Shown here piece after piece: positions 5,708 through 7,312 of a stretch of DNA of 7,312 nucleotides. Source of the stretch: Solobacterium sp. (GTDB lineage Bacteria; Bacillota_I; Bacilli_A; Erysipelotrichales; Erysipelotrichaceae); NCBI GenBank assembly GCA_017536845.1, contig JAFWCP010000447.1, positions 1 through 7,312 of the forward strand, in the 5' to 3' direction. The position numbers were made by a program, and so were the translations under genes. Under the pieces are notes generated by a model. That model did not search any database. It had not been told where the DNA came from and saw only the letters and a list, made by a program, of their open reading frames with translations. How positions within the stretch are numbered: the first letter of the stretch is position 1; every line of letters starts with the position of its first letter.

Positions 5708-5723
5708 TGTTGTATGCTATAAT
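5699..5723. repeat. Perfect 10-bp inverted repeat made of two opposed -10 elements
   Basis: ATTATAGCAT (5699-5708) and ATGCTATAAT (5714-5723) are exact reverse complements around GTTGT. Each arm contains a full TGCTATAAT reading outward. The symmetry may exist only because two promoters face away from each other, or it may also serve as an operator for a dimeric regulator. Confidence 0.8.
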
Positions 5724-5736
5724 ACGGGCGAAGAAT

Positions 5737-6579
5737 ATGAATGGTGTAATTTTACTGAATAAACCGGCAGGAATGACATCTTTTGATGCCGTTTCAAAAT
5801 GCCGCCGCATACTCAAGGAAAAAAAGGCAGGCCACACCGGGACGCTGGACCCCAATGCCAGCGGGCTGATGATTGTCCTGATGGGCAGATATACGAAACT
5901 GGCGCCATTCTGCGTCAGTGACCGCAAAACCTATGATGCTGTCTTTTCTTTCGGCATGTGCACCGATACCCAGGACATCTGGGGCAGCGTGACCGAAGAA
6001 AGAACGCCCGACGTGCACAGCGATGAAGAACTCAGGGCAGCGGCAGTCAGACTGACCGGTACTTATGAACAGATGCCGCCGATGTATTCGGCCATCAAGG
6101 TCAACGGCCGCAAGCTGTATGAATATGCCCGCAAAGGCATCGAAATCGAACGGAAGGCAAGGCTGATCACAGTGCATGAACTGGCCGTTTCCAGAATTGC
6201 CGAAAATTCCTTTGCGATGCATGCCTGCGTTTCCTCCGGCACATATATCCGGACGCTGATCCAGGATTACTGCGCTGAGCTTGGTGAGCTTGGTACGATG
6301 ACCGCGCTTGTGCGCAGCGGCATCGATCATCTTTCTGCTGCCGATGCCGTCAGCCTGGAAGACCTGAATGAAAACAGCACCGGCATTGACCCGGCCGCGG
6401 TCGTCGATCCGGCCTGGAAACTGCTTCCGGCATCGGATCCCATCGCCGTCCGCAACGGCAGGGCACTGCTGCTGGAAGAAACCGCGCCGAAAGTGATCCT
6501 TACTTCTGATGGACAGCTTCTTGCCGCATATGAAAAAGGGCAGGATGGGCTGTACCATTGCGTCAGGGGGTTGTTCTGA
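5737..6579 (+). CDS. truB: tRNA pseudouridine(55) synthase TruB
   Basis: Converts U55 of the tRNA T-loop to pseudouridine in nearly all elongator tRNAs. The 280-residue protein shows the family motifs in order: NGVILLNKPAGMTS at the start; GHTGTLDP at 32-39 with the catalytic Asp38; the QMPPMYSAIKVNGRKLYEYAR block; and the SSGTYIRTLIQDY segment. A short C-terminal tail follows, slightly shorter than the 309 residues of the B. subtilis protein. An in-frame ATG at 5707 exists, but it lies inside the promoter repeat, and the family begins at (M)NGV, so 5737 is chosen. The Shine-Dalgarno is weak (GAAG at best). It is probably co-transcribed with ribF, a pairing common in Firmicutes; the usual upstream partner rbfA is not here. 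Confidence 0.97.
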   Translation: MNGVILLNKPAGMTSFDAVSKCRRILKEKKAGHTGTLDPNASGLMIVLMGRYTKLAPFCVSDRKTYDAVFSFGMCTDTQDIWGSVTEERTPDVHSDEELRAAAVRLTGTYEQMPPMYSAIKVNGRKLYEYARKGIEIERKARLITVHELAVSRIAENSFAMHACVSSGTYIRTLIQDYCAELGELGTMTALVRSGIDHLSAADAVSLEDLNENSTGIDPAAVVDPAWKLLPASDPIAVRNGRALLLEETAPKVILTSDGQLLAAYEKGQDGLYHCVRGLF

Positions 6580-6580
6580 T

Positions 6581-7312
6581 ATGAAGATCATGAACATTTC
6601 GATGGCCACAAAAGGACGTTTTTCCCTGCCGTTATGCGCCTGCATCGGGTATTTTGACGGTGTGCACAAGGGCCATCAGGCCCTGATTGCAAGAACCGTC
6701 GCCATGGCAGAAAAGCATGACTGTGAATCGGCCCTTATTACCTTTGACCCGGACCCCTGGGTTGCCATCTACGGGGCTGCCAATGTGCGCCATATTTCCA
6801 CCATGAACCAGCGGATTGAAAGGGCGCTGTCCTTCGGCATCGACAACATCGTCATCCTGCGGTTTACCAGGGAGATGTCCAGGCTTTCGCCGCAGGATTT
6901 CGTCGAAAAGATCCTGGGCCGGCTGAACCTGAAGGGCATTGTCTGCGGCTTTGATTTCCGCTATGGCTACAAAGGCCGGGGGGACGCAGAATCCCTGCGG
7001 GAACAGATGCAGGCGGAAGTTGCCGTCGTTGACGCCGTGCGCGATGAAAACGGCAAGATTTCCAGCTCCCGGATCTCCGACTGCCTGACGAAAGGGAATA
7101 TCAGCGAGGTCAACCGGATGCTGGGATATGAATATGAGATGGAAGCCGAAGTCGCCCATGGCCGCCATAAAGGCACCGGCCTGGGCTTCCCGACCGCCAA
7201 TCTGAATTATACGGATGAATACCTGCTGCCGCGCAGCGGTGTCTATGCCGCCTATGCCGACACACTGACCAGAACCTATCGGGCGATGGTCAACATCGGC
7301 CATAACCCGACC
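6581..7312 (+). CDS. ribF: Bifunctional riboflavin kinase / FAD synthetase RibF (3' end beyond the window)
   Basis: Phosphorylates riboflavin to FMN and adenylates FMN to FAD. The first 244 residues are present and the frame runs off the window edge; bacterial RibF is usually about 310. The N-terminal nucleotidyltransferase domain shows GYFDGVHKGHQ at 23-33, GFDFRYGYKGRGD and the ISSSRI signature at 160-165. The riboflavin kinase domain begins near 185 with GRHKGTGLGFPTANL, including the PTAN motif at 204-207. The first domain has TFDPDP at 54-59 where many relatives have PHP; other families vary here too. The ATG lies 1 nt after the truB stop, with AGGGGG (6565-6570) 10 nt upstream as ribosome binding site, so the two genes are one operon. 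A second ATG at 6590 is possible but less well placed. Confidence 0.97.
   Translation, partial: MKIMNISMATKGRFSLPLCACIGYFDGVHKGHQALIARTVAMAEKHDCESALITFDPDPWVAIYGAANVRHISTMNQRIERALSFGIDNIVILRFTREMSRLSPQDFVEKILGRLNLKGIVCGFDFRYGYKGRGDAESLREQMQAEVAVVDAVRDENGKISSSRISDCLTKGNISEVNRMLGYEYEMEAEVAHGRHKGTGLGFPTANLNYTDEYLLPRSGVYAAYADTLTRTYRAMVNIGHNPT

Larger units (their letters stand above)
5693..5723 (+). promoter_or_regulatory. Extended -10 promoter of truB-ribF
   Basis: TGCTATAAT at 5715-5723 is a perfect extended -10. A -35-like TTGAGA lies at 5693-5698 with a long 19-bp spacer. Transcription would start near 5730, only about 7 nt before the truB ATG at 5737, so the mRNA would be almost leaderless. 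No other good promoter is visible between the divergent genes. Confidence 0.65.

Noticed and set aside
5707..5736. Upstream ATG extending TruB by ten residues
   Set aside because: It lies inside the promoter repeat, upstream of the predicted transcript start, and the extension is absent from the family pattern that begins at NGV.

Overview
The window looks like the chromosome of a Firmicute (Bacillota) with fairly high GC and many GC-ending codons. An Erysipelotrichia-type lineage is my best guess, from the style of the EssC, radical SAM and TruB proteins, but no marker here settles it.

Left part (about 1-3892, + strand): the 3' end of a type VIIb secretion (T7SSb / Ess-Yuk) locus. It holds a long EssC-type FtsK/SpoIIIE membrane ATPase followed, with a 17-nt overlap, by an EsaB/YukD-type ubiquitin-like protein that starts at TTG behind a near-perfect Shine-Dalgarno. 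EssC is short for its family. The first N-terminal FHA-like region is missing or frameshifted, only the first ATPase module keeps a Walker A motif, and the last module is strongly reduced. No WXG100 substrate, EssB or EssA gene is visible; they would lie to the left.

Middle (3893-4846): 954 nt with no convincing gene between the convergent esaB and radical SAM genes. It is not featureless. It holds a chain of inverted repeats, including an abutting three-way-junction fold right after esaB, three perfect stems of 9-10 bp, and a 14-bp perfect inverted repeat closing a 122-nt domain. G.U pairs in two helices favour a + strand RNA. This is the most likely place for something undescribed, either a large structured RNA or an RNA-like remnant.

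Right part (4847-7312): a minus-strand radical SAM protein with a Twitch/SPASM-like C-terminal cysteine set and unknown substrate. Divergent from it are truB (tRNA Psi55 synthase) and ribF (riboflavin kinase / FAD synthetase, cut by the window end), 1 nt apart and probably one operon. The 71-nt divergent spacer carries a perfect 10-bp inverted repeat in which each arm contains an extended -10 (TGCTATAAT) facing outward. It therefore looks like a symmetric back-to-back promoter serving both units, and it leaves truB with an almost leaderless mRNA.
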